Of a stretch of 64,000 nt of DNA, positions 7,138 through 15,612 are shown in pieces. Under the pieces are notes generated by a model. It was not told the origin of the DNA. It ran no database searches and was given only the letters and a program-made list of their open reading frames with translations. A program made the position numbers and the translations under genes. Position 1 is the first letter of the stretch. The number at the start of each line of letters is the position of its first letter. Source of the stretch: JAAYJG01 sp964450305 (GTDB lineage Bacteria > Bacillota > Clostridia > DSM-8532); contig CAYVFB010000002.1 of NCBI GenBank assembly GCA_964450305.1, forward strand, positions 25,959 to 89,958, written 5' to 3'.

Positions 7138-9066
7138 CTATGAGAGCTGACAGCCAACGGGGATGTCGTCTGAAACCGTAGCGAGCACCAGCCGGTTGTC
7201 CTCTTTGTCCGTAGCCGCCAGAATCATCCCCTGGGATTCGATTCCCATCAGCTTGGCGGGCTTCAGGTTTGCAATCAGAATCACCTTTTTGCCCACCATT
7301 TCCTCGGCGGTGTAATGCTTTGCAATGCCCGACACCACCTGCCTTGTTTCAAGACCGATATCCACCTGCAGCTTTAGCAGCTTGTCGGATTTTTCAACCT
7401 TTTCACAGGAAATAACCTGCGCAACCCTGAGATCCAGCTTTGCGAAATCATCGATGGTGATCTGCGGCCTCAGCTCGGGCAGTTGTTTCTTCTGCACAGG
7501 CGCGGTAACCTTTTCAAGCTCCTTCAATTCTTTTTCCAAATCAATTCTTGGGAATATCACCTCTCCGGGTGCAACGGGGTTTCGTTCAATCCTGCCCCAT
7601 TGCTTTGCGCTGTCCCAGCTGCGGCAGTTTTCACCAACCCCAAGCTGCTGCCAGATTTTTTCAGGCGTCTCAGGCATGAAGGGCTGTATCAGAATGGAGA
7701 CGATGCGCAGACTTTCGGCCAGGTTGTATAATACCTGTGCCAGCCTGGGTTTTTTGCTTTCATCCTTTGCCAGGATCCACGGAGTGGTTTCATCGATATA
7801 TTTATTGGTTCTGGATACGGCCTTCCAGATCTCCTGCAGCGCAGTGCTGAACTGAAGCTGATCAAGGAGCGTCTCTACCTTTTGTGGTGTTTCCATGACC
7901 ACCCGCTTCAGATCATTATCCTGCTCGTTCATTTCCATGGTTTCGGGCAGCGTTCCGCCAAAATATTTCTGAACCATCGCAACGGTTCTGGAGACGAGGT
8001 TTCCCAAATCATTGGCCAGATCGGAATTGATGCGCTGGATCAACGCTTCGTTTGAGAACACCCCATCGGAGCCAAAGGGAACCTCTCGCAACAAAAAGTA
8101 TCGGATAGCGTCCAGCCCGTATTTTTCAATCAATACCACCGGGTCGACCACATTACCCTTGGATTTTGACATCTTCCCGCCTTCAAGAACAAGCCAGCCG
8201 TGACCATATACCTGACTGGGCAGCGGAAGCTCAAGGGCCATCAGCATCGCAGGCCATATGATCGTATGGAACCTTACGATTTCCTTGCCGACCAGGTGTA
8301 CATCCGCAGGCCAGTAGCGGTGAAAATGCCCGTCATTGTCTGACAGGTAACCCAGGGCGGTGATGTAGTTTGATAATGCATCTATCCAAACATATACCAC
8401 ATGCTTATCATCAAAGGTAACCGGAATGCCCCATTTGAAGGATGTGCGGGACACGCACAGGTCATCCAGGCCGGGCTTGATGAAGTTGTTGATCATTTCA
8501 TTTTTTCTGGAAACAGGCTGAATGAAATCCGGATGTTCATCCAGATATTGCATCAGGCGATCCTGATATTTTGACAGACGGAAGAAATAGCTCTCTTCCC
8601 GGGTTAATTCAACGTCCCTGCCGCAGTCCGGACACTTTCCGTCCTTGAGCTGGGTTTCTGTCCAGAAGGATTCGCATGGCGTGCAGTACCATCCCTCGTA
8701 TTCGCTTTTATAGATATCACCCTTATCATACAGCTTCTTAAAGATTTTCTGAACAGCCTGCACGTGCTCGTCATCGGTGGTGCGAATGAACTTGTCATGG
8801 GTGATTTTCATCATCTGCCACAAATCTTTGATGCCGGCAACGATCTTATCCACATATTCCTTCGGTGTTACCCCTTCCTTTTGGGCAATCCGTTCGATTT
8901 TCTGGCCATGCTCATCGGTTCCCGTCAGGAACATCACATCATAGCCCTGAAGCCTTTTGTACCTGGCCATGGTATCGGCGGCCACAGTCGTATAGGAATG
9001 GCCAATATGAAGCTTCCCGCTGGGATAATAGATGGGCGTTGTAATATAGTATTTTCCTTGTTTCAC
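7138..9066 (-). CDS. metG: methionyl-tRNA synthetase
   Basis: Charges tRNA-Met with methionine, 642 residues. It has the class I HIGH motif at residues 20-23, a zinc-knob pair CTPCE (about 128-132) and CPDCGRD (about 145), GGKMSKSKGN near 300, the anticodon-binding helical region, and a C-terminal EMAP/Trbp111-type tRNA-binding domain from about 535 (FAKLDLRVAQVISCEKV). The start is GTG 9066, preceded by GGGAGG with a 9-nt spacer. It heads the metG-tatD unit behind a promoter at 9105-9133. No T-box signature (AGGGTGGNACCGCG) is present upstream. Confidence 0.97.
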   Translation of the reverse strand: MKQGKYYITTPIYYPSGKLHIGHSYTTVAADTMARYKRLQGYDVMFLTGTDEHGQKIERIAQKEGVTPKEYVDKIVAGIKDLWQMMKITHDKFIRTTDDEHVQAVQKIFKKLYDKGDIYKSEYEGWYCTPCESFWTETQLKDGKCPDCGRDVELTREESYFFRLSKYQDRLMQYLDEHPDFIQPVSRKNEMINNFIKPGLDDLCVSRTSFKWGIPVTFDDKHVVYVWIDALSNYITALGYLSDNDGHFHRYWPADVHLVGKEIVRFHTIIWPAMLMALELPLPSQVYGHGWLVLEGGKMSKSKGNVVDPVVLIEKYGLDAIRYFLLREVPFGSDGVFSNEALIQRINSDLANDLGNLVSRTVAMVQKYFGGTLPETMEMNEQDNDLKRVVMETPQKVETLLDQLQFSTALQEIWKAVSRTNKYIDETTPWILAKDESKKPRLAQVLYNLAESLRIVSILIQPFMPETPEKIWQQLGVGENCRSWDSAKQWGRIERNPVAPGEVIFPRIDLEKELKELEKVTAPVQKKQLPELRPQITIDDFAKLDLRVAQVISCEKVEKSDKLLKLQVDIGLETRQVVSGIAKHYTAEEMVGKKVILIANLKPAKLMGIESQGMILAATDKEDNRLVLATVSDDIPVGCQLS

Positions 9067-9104
9067 TATCGTTTCCTCCCGTAATGCACGGTTTATCTGT
9101 TTCT

Positions 9105-9133
9105 ATACTAACTTAATCCAACTCTTTTTTCAA
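9105..9133 (-). promoter_or_regulatory. promoter of metG-tatD
   Basis: TTGAAA (9128-9133) and TAGTAT (9105-9110) on the minus strand with a 17-nt spacer, giving a short untranslated leader to the GTG at 9066. Confidence 0.55.
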
Positions 9134-9183
9134 GACAAGGTTTACCAGAAGCCGTCGCCAATGACATATAGCCAGTTACTGCT

Positions 9184-9366
9184 CACCCCCCTTTAGTAAG
9201 TACATCATTTGCTGCAGAGGAATGTGTTTTATCCTGGGTGCAGCGAAAGTACCAGACAGGAGTATTGCGAGATCCTTCACTTCGTTCAGCAGGCTGCGCA
9301 TGCAGTCTCCCTCGGCCAGGGTGCTGCCAAACAACACGAAGCTTAAGCAGGTTTCGCAGGAGTAAC
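9184..9366. repeat. family B dispersed repeat, copy B2 with extension
   Basis: 9184-9300 matches copy B1 (ACCCCCCTTTA, ATGTGTTTTATCCTGGG, GAGATCCTTCACTTCG, TTCAGCAGGCTGCGC). The following ~45 bp (GCTGCCAAACAACACGAA ... CAGGAGTAA) recurs at 39257-39300. It fills most of the space between metG and the IspF-like gene. Confidence 0.75.
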
Positions 9367-9509
9367 GATGGCAATTGCGTTTGGTGATAGTTATTATCAT
9401 TCTGAGAGGATCTTACTCAGGTTTTTCACCCCACTGGCTTGAATTTACCATTTCCTTGCGATATCCTGTATACAGCGACATGAAAGGATTAGCAAAACGG
9501 AGGTGGATG

Positions 9510-9980
9510 ATGGTCAGGGTTTCCATTGGGCAGGACAGTCACAGGTTCGATTTTGATAACAGCGAAAAGAAACTGATATTAGGCGGTATCGTCCTGGAAG
9601 GACCTTCCCTGATGGGAAACAGCGATGCCGATGTGGTGCTGCATGCTCTGACGAATGCCGTGTCCGGGGTTACGGGAGTGAATATTCTTGGTGCCATCGC
9701 CGACAAAATGTGCCTGGAGGACGGCATCACCGACAGCAGCGCATATCTTGCCGAAGCGCTGAAGCACCTGAAGGGGAGCATCAACCATGTATCGTTCTCC
9801 ATCGAGTGTCTTGTTCCAAAGCTTTCTGCGCATATTCCCAGGATGAAAGCACAAATTGCTCAGCTTTTAAGTATTGATGTATCGAATATTGGTATAACTG
9901 CGACCACGGGGGAAGGTTTGACCGATTTTGGCTTGGGTCTTGGTATTCAATGCTTTTGTGTGCTTACGGTATCCGATTGA
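9510..9980 (+). CDS. divergent IspF (MECDP synthase)-like protein
   Basis: 156 residues, the normal IspF length. IspF converts CDP-ME-2-phosphate to 2-C-methyl-D-erythritol 2,4-cyclodiphosphate. The metal triad appears kept: D9 and H11 (GQDSHRF) and H45 (SDADVVLH). ATTGEGLTDFG near the C-terminus matches the ATTTE...G segment. However, the His of the AHSDGD motif is Asn37 (GNSDAD), and the usual DIGxxFPD block is replaced by ILGAIADKMCLED. Either activity is lost or the substrate differs. The start is ATG 9510 with GGAGG 6 nt upstream; another ATG at 9507 is too close. It is monocistronic, converging on rex across a shared terminator. An HMG-CoA reductase gene at the window's right end hints at a mevalonate route. 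Confidence 0.78.
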   Translation: MVRVSIGQDSHRFDFDNSEKKLILGGIVLEGPSLMGNSDADVVLHALTNAVSGVTGVNILGAIADKMCLEDGITDSSAYLAEALKHLKGSINHVSFSIECLVPKLSAHIPRMKAQIAQLLSIDVSNIGITATTGEGLTDFGLGLGIQCFCVLTVSD

Positions 9981-10122
9981 TTGCTATGGGGCTTAAGCCC
10001 TGAACAGCAAATGTTCTCCAACATCTGATAATATTATTGTACACGGCATGGTGACTTTTATCTTCCCAGTATGCCAGCGCTGAAGGTGGGATGATTAAAG
10101 CCCTTTGCAGCACCCATATCAC

Positions 10123-10165
10123 AAAAAACCCTCAGCCCGGTGTTATCCATCGCTGAGGGGGTTTT
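10123..10165. terminator. bidirectional terminator between ispF-like gene and rex
   Basis: AAAAAACCCTCAGC and GCTGAGGGGGTTTT form a long stem with A/T tracts on both sides, suited to ending both convergent transcripts. Confidence 0.85.
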
Positions 10166-10172
10166 CCCTTTC

Positions 10173-10805
10173 CTATTCCAGTTCCATTTCTTTGAGCCTG
10201 TAGCCTAAAACCATTAATCCATCGCTGAGGTGAACATTTTCTATAACGGTATTTCCTGAAAGCTTTAAATCCTGTGGAGAAAAGTTCCAGATCCCCCTCA
10301 CCCCAAGGGCTACCACCTTTTCGGCCACTTCGGAGATGATTTGGTTGGGAACTGTAAGGATGGCGATGTCTACTTTGTTTTGCTTAGTAAAATTCTCTAA
10401 CTGATCAATATGCAATATTTTTAAGCCTTTGATCTCTTTTCCGACGCGATCAGGGTTGATATCGAAAACACCAATCAGATCGTAGCCCCGTTTTTGAAAG
10501 TTCGAGTAGTTTGCCAGCGCATTGCCCATGTTGCCTGCGCCAATAATGATGGTGCTGAACCTTTTGTCCACACCGAGGATTTTACCAATTTCCTTGTAGA
10601 GGGACTCGACATTGTACCCATAGCCCTGTTGACCGAAGCCTCCAAAGCAGTTAAGATCCTGGCGGATTTGAGATGCGGTAATCCCCATGCGCTCGCTGAG
10701 CTCTTTGGATGAAATTCTTTTAATATCCACCCTTAACAGATCGGTTAAGTATCTGAAATATCTGGGTAATCTTCGGATGACGGCCATGGATATCTTTTTT
10801 TCCAT
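10173..10805 (-). CDS. rex: redox-sensing transcriptional repressor Rex
   Basis: NADH/NAD+-responsive repressor of fermentation and hydrogen genes, 210 residues (typical size). It has an N-terminal winged helix (residues 1-80: VIRRLPRYFRYLTDL, ITASQIRQDLNCFGGFGQQGYGYNV) and a Rossmann domain with the NAD(H) motif GAGNMGNALANY near 92, ending in the swapped C-terminal helix. The start is ATG 10805, with GGGGGAG just upstream. Its own promoter overlaps an 18-bp Rex-box-like sequence, suggesting autoregulation. In a hydrogen-evolving fermenter it could also control the hydrogenase operon, but I saw no Rex box there. Confidence 0.96.
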   Translation of the reverse strand: MEKKISMAVIRRLPRYFRYLTDLLRVDIKRISSKELSERMGITASQIRQDLNCFGGFGQQGYGYNVESLYKEIGKILGVDKRFSTIIIGAGNMGNALANYSNFQKRGYDLIGVFDINPDRVGKEIKGLKILHIDQLENFTKQNKVDIAILTVPNQIISEVAEKVVALGVRGIWNFSPQDLKLSGNTVIENVHLSDGLMVLGYRLKEMELE

Positions 10806-10845
10806 ATGCTCTCCCCCTGTAAAATTTCTGTAAAAGACTGGATTC

Positions 10846-10875
10846 ATTATATCATCTTTGTGATTTTTTTGTCAA
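10846..10875 (-). promoter_or_regulatory. rex promoter with Rex-box-like operator
   Basis: TTGACA (10870-10875) and TATAAT (10846-10851) with an 18-nt spacer. On the plus strand 10858-10875 reads TTGTGATTTTTTTGTCAA, which matches one half of the Rex consensus TTGTGAAnnnnTTCACAA perfectly and the other half at 4 of 6 bases. Confidence 0.6.
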
Positions 10876-11050
10876 GGTTTGTTATAAATTCCCCAAACTA
10901 TGCATGATATGCTGTTGGCAAGGGTTTACTCGTTTTTATTTCCCAATTTTACGTTTGAAGGGTTGAAAAAATCACTGATTCTCATGAAACGAAAAACCTT
11001 TGGCCGCAAGGCAATCCGGTTCCCGGACAACCACAAAAGCAAGGATGGAA

Positions 11051-11086
11051 CCTGAAGGAGCGTACCTGCTGGAACGCTTCTTCAGG
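11051..11086. other. intergenic hairpin upstream of rex
   Basis: CCTGAAG/CTTCAGG and AGCGT/ACGCT pairs around a ~10-nt loop. It is the only structure seen in the part of the 10876-11294 spacer that is not repeat A3; the rest of that spacer shows no gene. Confidence 0.4.
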
Positions 11087-11152
11087 GAAATGGCCCATTA
11101 AACTGAAAATATATCCGGTGATGAGCACCCAACTGAAATAAATGCTCTGCGA

Positions 11153-11285
11153 GGAGACCGTTCGGAAAAGTATATTTATTTTTAAGACACTACTTTTCAT
11201 GGCTTGAAACCCGCATAATTCCGCTCATTATTACATATTTATGCGTGTTTCTAAAGAATAAACAGACTTTCCGAGCCGGCTCCCA
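11153..11285. repeat. family A palindromic repeat, copy A3
   Basis: Starts GGAGACCGTTCGGAAAAG and ends CTTTCCGAGCCGGCTCCC, with inner GAAACCCGCATA / TATGCGTGTTTC. It has the same layout as A1 and A4 with scattered differences and ends 10 bp from the hisF stop. Confidence 0.85.
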
Positions 11286-11294
11286 GTATGATAT

Positions 11295-12056
11295 TTACAG
11301 CCTGACATCAATTCCTTCCTGGCGGAGGTAACGCTTTAGCTCCATAATGTTGATCTCCCCAAAATGGAACAGTGACGCCGCCAAAACAGCATCCGCTTTT
11401 CCGATGGTAATCGCGTCACGAAAATGCTCCTTCGTTCCTGCACCACCCGACGCAGTAACAGGTATTTTTACGGCTTGGGCAACCTGGCGCGTTAACTCCA
11501 AATCGTATCCAAGCTTTGTTCCGTCCCGATCCATGCTGGTCAGAAGAATTTCCCCGGCACCCAGCTTTTCCGTCTTTACGGCCCACTCTATCGCATCGAG
11601 GCCAGTATTGATTCTGCCTCCGCCGATATAGACATCCCAGCCCGATCCATCTTCTCTTGTCTTTACATCGATTGCTGCCACAACACATTGACTGCCAAAA
11701 CGCTGGGCGGCTTCAGAAATAAACTCCGGACGTTTAACCGCCGCAGAATTTATACCAACTTTATCTGCGCCGGCAAGGAGGATCTCCTGGATATCTTCCA
11801 CGGTTCGTATGCCGCCGCCAACGGTGAAGGGTATAGAAACCTGTTCCGCCACACGGGCAACCGTATCCACAATGGTTTTGCGGTTTTCATGGGTAGCCGT
11901 GATATCCAGAAAGGTTAATTCGTCTGCTCCTGAGTTAACATAAGCTGCAGCACAGGCCACCGGATCACCGGCGTCCACCAGGTTCACAAAGTTGATGCCC
12001 TTGACGACCCGTCCATTATATATATCCAGGCAGGGGATAATTTTTTTCGTCAGCAT
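11295..12056 (-). CDS. hisF: imidazole glycerol phosphate synthase, cyclase subunit
   Basis: Closes the imidazole ring of histidine with ammonia from HisH, producing IGP and AICAR; 253 residues. It is a (beta/alpha)8 barrel with CLDIYNGRVVKG at the N-terminus (catalytic Asp), FTVGGGIRT, AIDVKTRED (second catalytic Asp near 130), TSMDRDGTKLGYD and TASGGAGTKEHF phosphate-binding loops. The start is ATG 12056 with GGAGG upstream. No other his gene is next to it in the sequence visible, and the assembly gap lies about 130 bp upstream, so the rest of the operon could be elsewhere or lost in the gap. Confidence 0.96.
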   Translation of the reverse strand: MLTKKIIPCLDIYNGRVVKGINFVNLVDAGDPVACAAAYVNSGADELTFLDITATHENRKTIVDTVARVAEQVSIPFTVGGGIRTVEDIQEILLAGADKVGINSAAVKRPEFISEAAQRFGSQCVVAAIDVKTREDGSGWDVYIGGGRINTGLDAIEWAVKTEKLGAGEILLTSMDRDGTKLGYDLELTRQVAQAVKIPVTASGGAGTKEHFRDAITIGKADAVLAASLFHFGEINIMELKRYLRQEGIDVRL

Positions 12057-12134
12057 ACAGTTTCCTCCATTCCAAATTAATCTGATGATATATTTTATAG
12101 CAACAGGAGCAATTGCGCAAGCAATTGCTACACA

Positions 12135-12344
12135 CCCGGGATGCATGGGCGAGCAGTAAGCTTTAGCTTACGACCAGCCCGGGATGCATNNNNNNNNNNN
12201 NNNNNNNNNNNNNNNNNNNNNNNNNNNNNNNNNNNNNNNNNNNNNNNNNNNNNNNNNNNNNNNNNNNNNNNNNNNNNNNNNNNNNNNNNCCCGGGATGCA
12301 TGGGCGAGCAGTAAGCTTTAGCTTACGACCAGCCCGGGATGCAT
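12135..12344. repeat. 43-bp tandem repeat containing the assembly gap
   Basis: Identical 43-bp units lie at 12135-12177 and 12290-12332, each followed by a further CCCGGGATGCAT start. Each unit contains the hairpin GTAAGCT-TT-AGCTTAC. Positions 12190-12289 are exactly 100 N, the usual placeholder for a gap of unknown length. The assembly therefore broke inside a tandem array whose true copy number is unknown. Confidence 0.9.
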
Positions 12345-12369
12345 CTGATTTATCGCGAGCGCAGCGATG

Positions 12370-12456
12370 TCATCCTGAGTGCAACGAAGGATCTCTCCAG
12401 GAGTAATACGAGCTCCTTCACCCCGTTCAGCAGTCTACGCCTGTTTACTTTAAACA
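12370..12456. repeat. family B dispersed repeat, copy B3
   Basis: TCATCCTGAGTGCAACGAAGGATCTC, GGAGTAATACGAGCTCCTTCA and CGTTCAGCAGTCTACGCCTG align with copies B1 and B2. It lies between the gap repeat and repeat A4. The remaining part of 12057-12710 holds only low-complexity AT-rich sequence. Confidence 0.65.
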
Positions 12457-12550
12457 ATAACACGTAGGATGCACAAAATTTTTCCTTTCGCGTGCATATT
12501 TTGACAAGACAATACTTACTTATTTTGCGTATTGTACTATAATAACCCTA

Positions 12551-12678
12551 GGAGACCGTTCTGGAAAGCATATTTATTCATAAGACATTTCATGTCTTGA
12601 AACCCGCATAGTTCCGTTCGTTTTTACATGTTTATGTGTGTTTCTAAAGGATAAACAGACTTTCCGAGCCGGCTCCCA
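12551..12678. repeat. family A palindromic repeat, copy A4
   Basis: Starts GGAGACCGTTCTGGAAAG and ends CTTTCCGAGCCGGCTCCC, with inner CATGTCTTGAAACCCGCATA. It is very close to A3 and lies 24 bp upstream of the ribosome-binding site of the following gene, so it would be transcribed in that gene's leader. Confidence 0.85.
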
Positions 12679-12713
12679 GATACTGATGTAGAAATTTTCG
12701 AGGAGGTAGAATG

Positions 12714-13784
12714 ATGATTTGTCCAAGTTGTGGCGCTCAATTAGCAGCAACCGCAAAGTTTTGCACAACATGCGGAGCCAGAATGGGAGGAATTGCACCT
12801 ATCCCGGCCAGCAGCCCGCAGCCTGCTGGTGACCCCGGGTATAGCGGCAGTAATCTATCCGGTACATACCAGAGCGGGGATTCATCAGACAGATATTCCA
12901 CTGCTGGTTCCGGTGCATACACCGGAGCAAATCCGTCAGGCGGATATGCAGGAAATAACCCGGCAGGTGGGAAGAGAATGCAGAAGGCTGATGAAGTAGA
13001 GTTTAAAATTTATGGTGAAGACATCCAGTTTGTTGAAATCATGCTGGATCCCGGCGAAACAGTTATTGCAGAGGCTGGGGCCATGATGTATATGGACAGT
13101 GCTATCCAGATGGACACTGTTTTCGGAGATGGCTCGGGCAAGGAAGGTAAAGATTTGATGGGTAAGCTGTTTTCGGGTGCAAAACGCCTGATCACAGGGG
13201 AAAGCCTGTTTATGACCGCCTTTACCAATACTGGAAACGAAAAACGCTGCCTGTCCTTTGCTGCACCATACCCGGGCACGGTTGTTCCCTTTGATCTGGG
13301 GGATTACGGCGGAATGCTGATATGCCAAAAAGATTCCTTCCTTTGTGCTGCAAAGGGAATCTCCGTAGGTATCGCCTTCCAGAAGAAAATAGGTGTCGGC
13401 CTTTTCGGCGGAGAAGGCTTCATTATGCAAAAGCTTGAGGGCGATGGCCTTGCATTTATGCATGCGGGCGGTACGATTATTAAAAAGGAATTGATGCCCG
13501 GTGAAGTCCTGATGCTTGATACAGGCTGCCTTGTGGCCATGAGCCCTACGATCAATTATGATATTCAGTTCGCTGGAAATATCAAAACGGCCTTATTCGG
13601 CGGCGAAGGTTTATCCCTGGCAAAGCTGACAGGACCGGGGACCGTTTGGCTTCAATCCCTGCCATTCTCAAGGCTTGCAGACAGAATCTATTCCGCATCA
13701 AAAGCAGGCGGAGGCAAAGGCCGTGAAGAAGGCAGCATTCTCGGTAACATTGGCATTGGCAATTTCTTTGGCGGAAACGGCTAA
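12714..13784 (+). CDS. TIGR00266/AIM24-family protein with zinc ribbon
   Basis: 356 residues. An N-terminal zinc ribbon with CPSC and CTTC (residues 3-22) leads into a Gly/Ser/Tyr-rich linker (about 25-90), then an AIM24/TIGR00266 beta-sandwich domain (about 95-350) with repeated motifs FMTAFTN, MLICQKDSFLCAAKG, FGGEGFIMQKLEGDGLAFMHAGG and FGGEGLSLAKLTGPGTVWLQSLPFSRLAD. The family is widespread but its molecular role is not established. The linker-plus-ribbon layout is typical of Firmicutes versions. ATG 12714 has GGAGG 7 nt upstream; ATG 12711 would be too close. It ends at a strong terminator and is monocistronic. Confidence 0.9.
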   Translation: MICPSCGAQLAATAKFCTTCGARMGGIAPIPASSPQPAGDPGYSGSNLSGTYQSGDSSDRYSTAGSGAYTGANPSGGYAGNNPAGGKRMQKADEVEFKIYGEDIQFVEIMLDPGETVIAEAGAMMYMDSAIQMDTVFGDGSGKEGKDLMGKLFSGAKRLITGESLFMTAFTNTGNEKRCLSFAAPYPGTVVPFDLGDYGGMLICQKDSFLCAAKGISVGIAFQKKIGVGLFGGEGFIMQKLEGDGLAFMHAGGTIIKKELMPGEVLMLDTGCLVAMSPTINYDIQFAGNIKTALFGGEGLSLAKLTGPGTVWLQSLPFSRLADRIYSASKAGGGKGREEGSILGNIGIGNFFGGNG

Positions 13785-13820
13785 GGAACAAGTTTTTGTT
13801 TGATGCGTATTGACAGACAT

Positions 13821-13862
13821 AACCCCTCGATTCCTTTAGGAATCGGGGGGGTTTTGTTTTTA
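13821..13862 (+). terminator. intrinsic terminator
   Basis: ACCCCTCGATTCC-TTTA-GGAATCGGGGGGGT followed by TTTTGTTTTT. It ends the AIM24-family gene. The following 265 bp up to ccdA show no gene. Confidence 0.92.
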
Positions 13863-14127
13863 CAGGCGGAGATATGCTCACCGTCTACTATGGGTAATCC
13901 GTAAACGCCACCGCGCGCTTTTTTGCCTCTGGTTTAGAATTCGACATATTTTAGGCTCTGGTAACAACGTCAGGCGGAGGATATCTTTGCCTCGTTATTT
14001 TACCTGAAACTGTGGTATATGAACTATACAATGACCGGCAAACCATTCGGATGGTTTTTACGAACCGGAACATATTACAGAGTCTTATTGACAAACAGTA
14101 CCCAGACATTGCCTTTGGAGGTTTTGA

Positions 14128-14799
14128 ATGAGCTATTTTATCACCTTTCTTGAGGGGATCATCTCATTTATATCGCCCTGCCTGCTTCCTCTGCTGCCTG
14201 TTTATCTATCTTATTTTGCCGGGCAGAATACGCAGGATAACAAACGTAAAACCTTTGTGAATGCTGTTGGCTTTGTGGCAGGGTTTACGGTTGTTTATAT
14301 TACCATGGGCGTTTTCGCAGGTTTTATCGGAAAAACATTGCAGCAGTATCAAACGTTAATTAATATCATCACCGGATTAGTTGTGATCATTTTTGGATTG
14401 AACTATATGGGCGTACTGAACCTGTCGTTTCTGAACACAGCAAAAGGACTGCAGGTAAAACAGAGAGAACCCGGGTTTTTTTCCTCACTGCTTTTCGGTT
14501 TGGTTTTTTCTATTGGATGGACCCCCTGCATCGGTGTTTTCCTTGGATCAGCACTGATGATGGCAACACAAAGCGGCAGCAGCCTGACAGGTATCCTGAT
14601 GCTGTTTTGCTTTTCCATTGGTTTGGGCATCCCCTTTATCATCAGTGCATTGTTGATTGAACGCTTAAAAACCACTTTCGATGTGATCAAGAAGAATTAT
14701 AAGACCATCCATCTTGTCAGCGGGATTTTTCTTGTAGCGATTGGGGTATTAATGGCTACAGGAGCTTTAGGGAAGTATTTGTCCTGGATAACCGGGTAA
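14128..14799 (+). CDS. ccdA: CcdA-type thiol-disulfide membrane transporter
   Basis: Six-helix membrane protein of 223 residues that passes electrons from cytoplasmic thioredoxin to extracytoplasmic thiol proteins. The two redox cysteines are in FISPCLLPLLPVYLS (C18) and GWTPCIGVFLGSA (about C133), the usual family positions. The start is ATG 14128 after TTGGAGG with a 7-nt spacer. The TlpA-like gene 57 bp downstream is the likely electron acceptor. The pair resembles systems for cytochrome c or secreted-protein reduction; no cytochrome c gene is visible here, so a general exported-thiol role is more likely. Confidence 0.92.
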   Translation: MSYFITFLEGIISFISPCLLPLLPVYLSYFAGQNTQDNKRKTFVNAVGFVAGFTVVYITMGVFAGFIGKTLQQYQTLINIITGLVVIIFGLNYMGVLNLSFLNTAKGLQVKQREPGFFSSLLFGLVFSIGWTPCIGVFLGSALMMATQSGSSLTGILMLFCFSIGLGIPFIISALLIERLKTTFDVIKKNYKTIHLVSGIFLVAIGVLMATGALGKYLSWITG

Positions 14800-14856
14800 T
14801 ATGAGAACTGCTGCCGAGGTACTAATGACCAACTATATACTGTCAGGAGGAAACCG

Positions 14857-15567
14857 ATGAATTCAAAAATAAAAACACTGCTTGGAATTGTTCTTTTTAT
14901 CGTATTAATGAGCGGCGCTTACTTGGCTTATAACAAACTTAGCGAGAAAAACAGGCCCGGCCTTTCAGGCCCTGCCCAAAAGGAAAACAATCCGCCACCA
15001 CAGGCGGCTATACCGGATGAATCTTCAGAGCCTACAATAACAGATAATCCGGATAAACCTGCGAATGTCACCCCAACCGAATCAGCCATTCCGGATGAGG
15101 AAACTGCGAAAGAAGATGATTCGCAAACTGAAGCTGTGGAAAAACTGGCTGCTCTTGACTTTTCCGTGTACGATGCGCAAGGGAATGAAGTGAAACTGTC
15201 GGATTTCTTTGGCAAACCCATTGTCATCAACTTCTGGGCCACCTGGTGCCCTTATTGTGTTGAGGAAATGCCGGTATTCGAGCAAGCTTTCCAGAAATAT
15301 GGCAATGAGATCCAGTTTCTGATGATTGATTCTGTGGATGGTCAAAGAGAAACGCAAGCCAAGGGAGAACGCTTCATTCAGGAGGAAGGTTTCACTTTCC
15401 CTGTCTTTTTTGACACCGATGGAAGCGCAAGCTTCGCCTATGAGGTCTATTCTCTTCCGACATCAGTTTTTATTGATCCCGATGGATATGTTATTGTCTA
15501 CCATCCGGGAGGACTAACCGCTGATATGCTGCAACAGGGAATTGGATATATCTATTCGGAGGAATAG
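14857..15567 (+). CDS. membrane-anchored TlpA/ResA-like thioredoxin
   Basis: 236 residues: an N-terminal membrane anchor (about 7-26), a Pro/Glu/Asp-rich linker (35-92), and a thioredoxin-like domain (95-236) with redox motif WCPYC in NFWATWCPYCVEEMP and a cis-Pro region YSLPTSVFIDPDG. No lipobox cysteine follows the hydrophobic stretch, so it is an uncleaved anchor rather than a lipoprotein. It should act outside the membrane, reduced by the CcdA protein encoded just upstream. The ribosome-binding site is AGGAGG with a 7-nt spacer. Confidence 0.9.
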   Translation: MNSKIKTLLGIVLFIVLMSGAYLAYNKLSEKNRPGLSGPAQKENNPPPQAAIPDESSEPTITDNPDKPANVTPTESAIPDEETAKEDDSQTEAVEKLAALDFSVYDAQGNEVKLSDFFGKPIVINFWATWCPYCVEEMPVFEQAFQKYGNEIQFLMIDSVDGQRETQAKGERFIQEEGFTFPVFFDTDGSASFAYEVYSLPTSVFIDPDGYVIVYHPGGLTADMLQQGIGYIYSEE

Positions 15568-15612
15568 GATCAATTTCGCGATGCTTGGCATTCAGTGAGC
15601 AGTTTGGCCTAT

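Noticed and set aside
9067..9509. Possible T-box leader before metG
   Set aside because: metG is transcribed leftward from 9105-9133 with only ~35 nt of leader and no AGGGTGG box; the rest of the spacer is repeat B2.
12135..12344. CRISPR array
   Set aside because: The repeated units are directly tandem, without unique spacers, and no cas gene is present.
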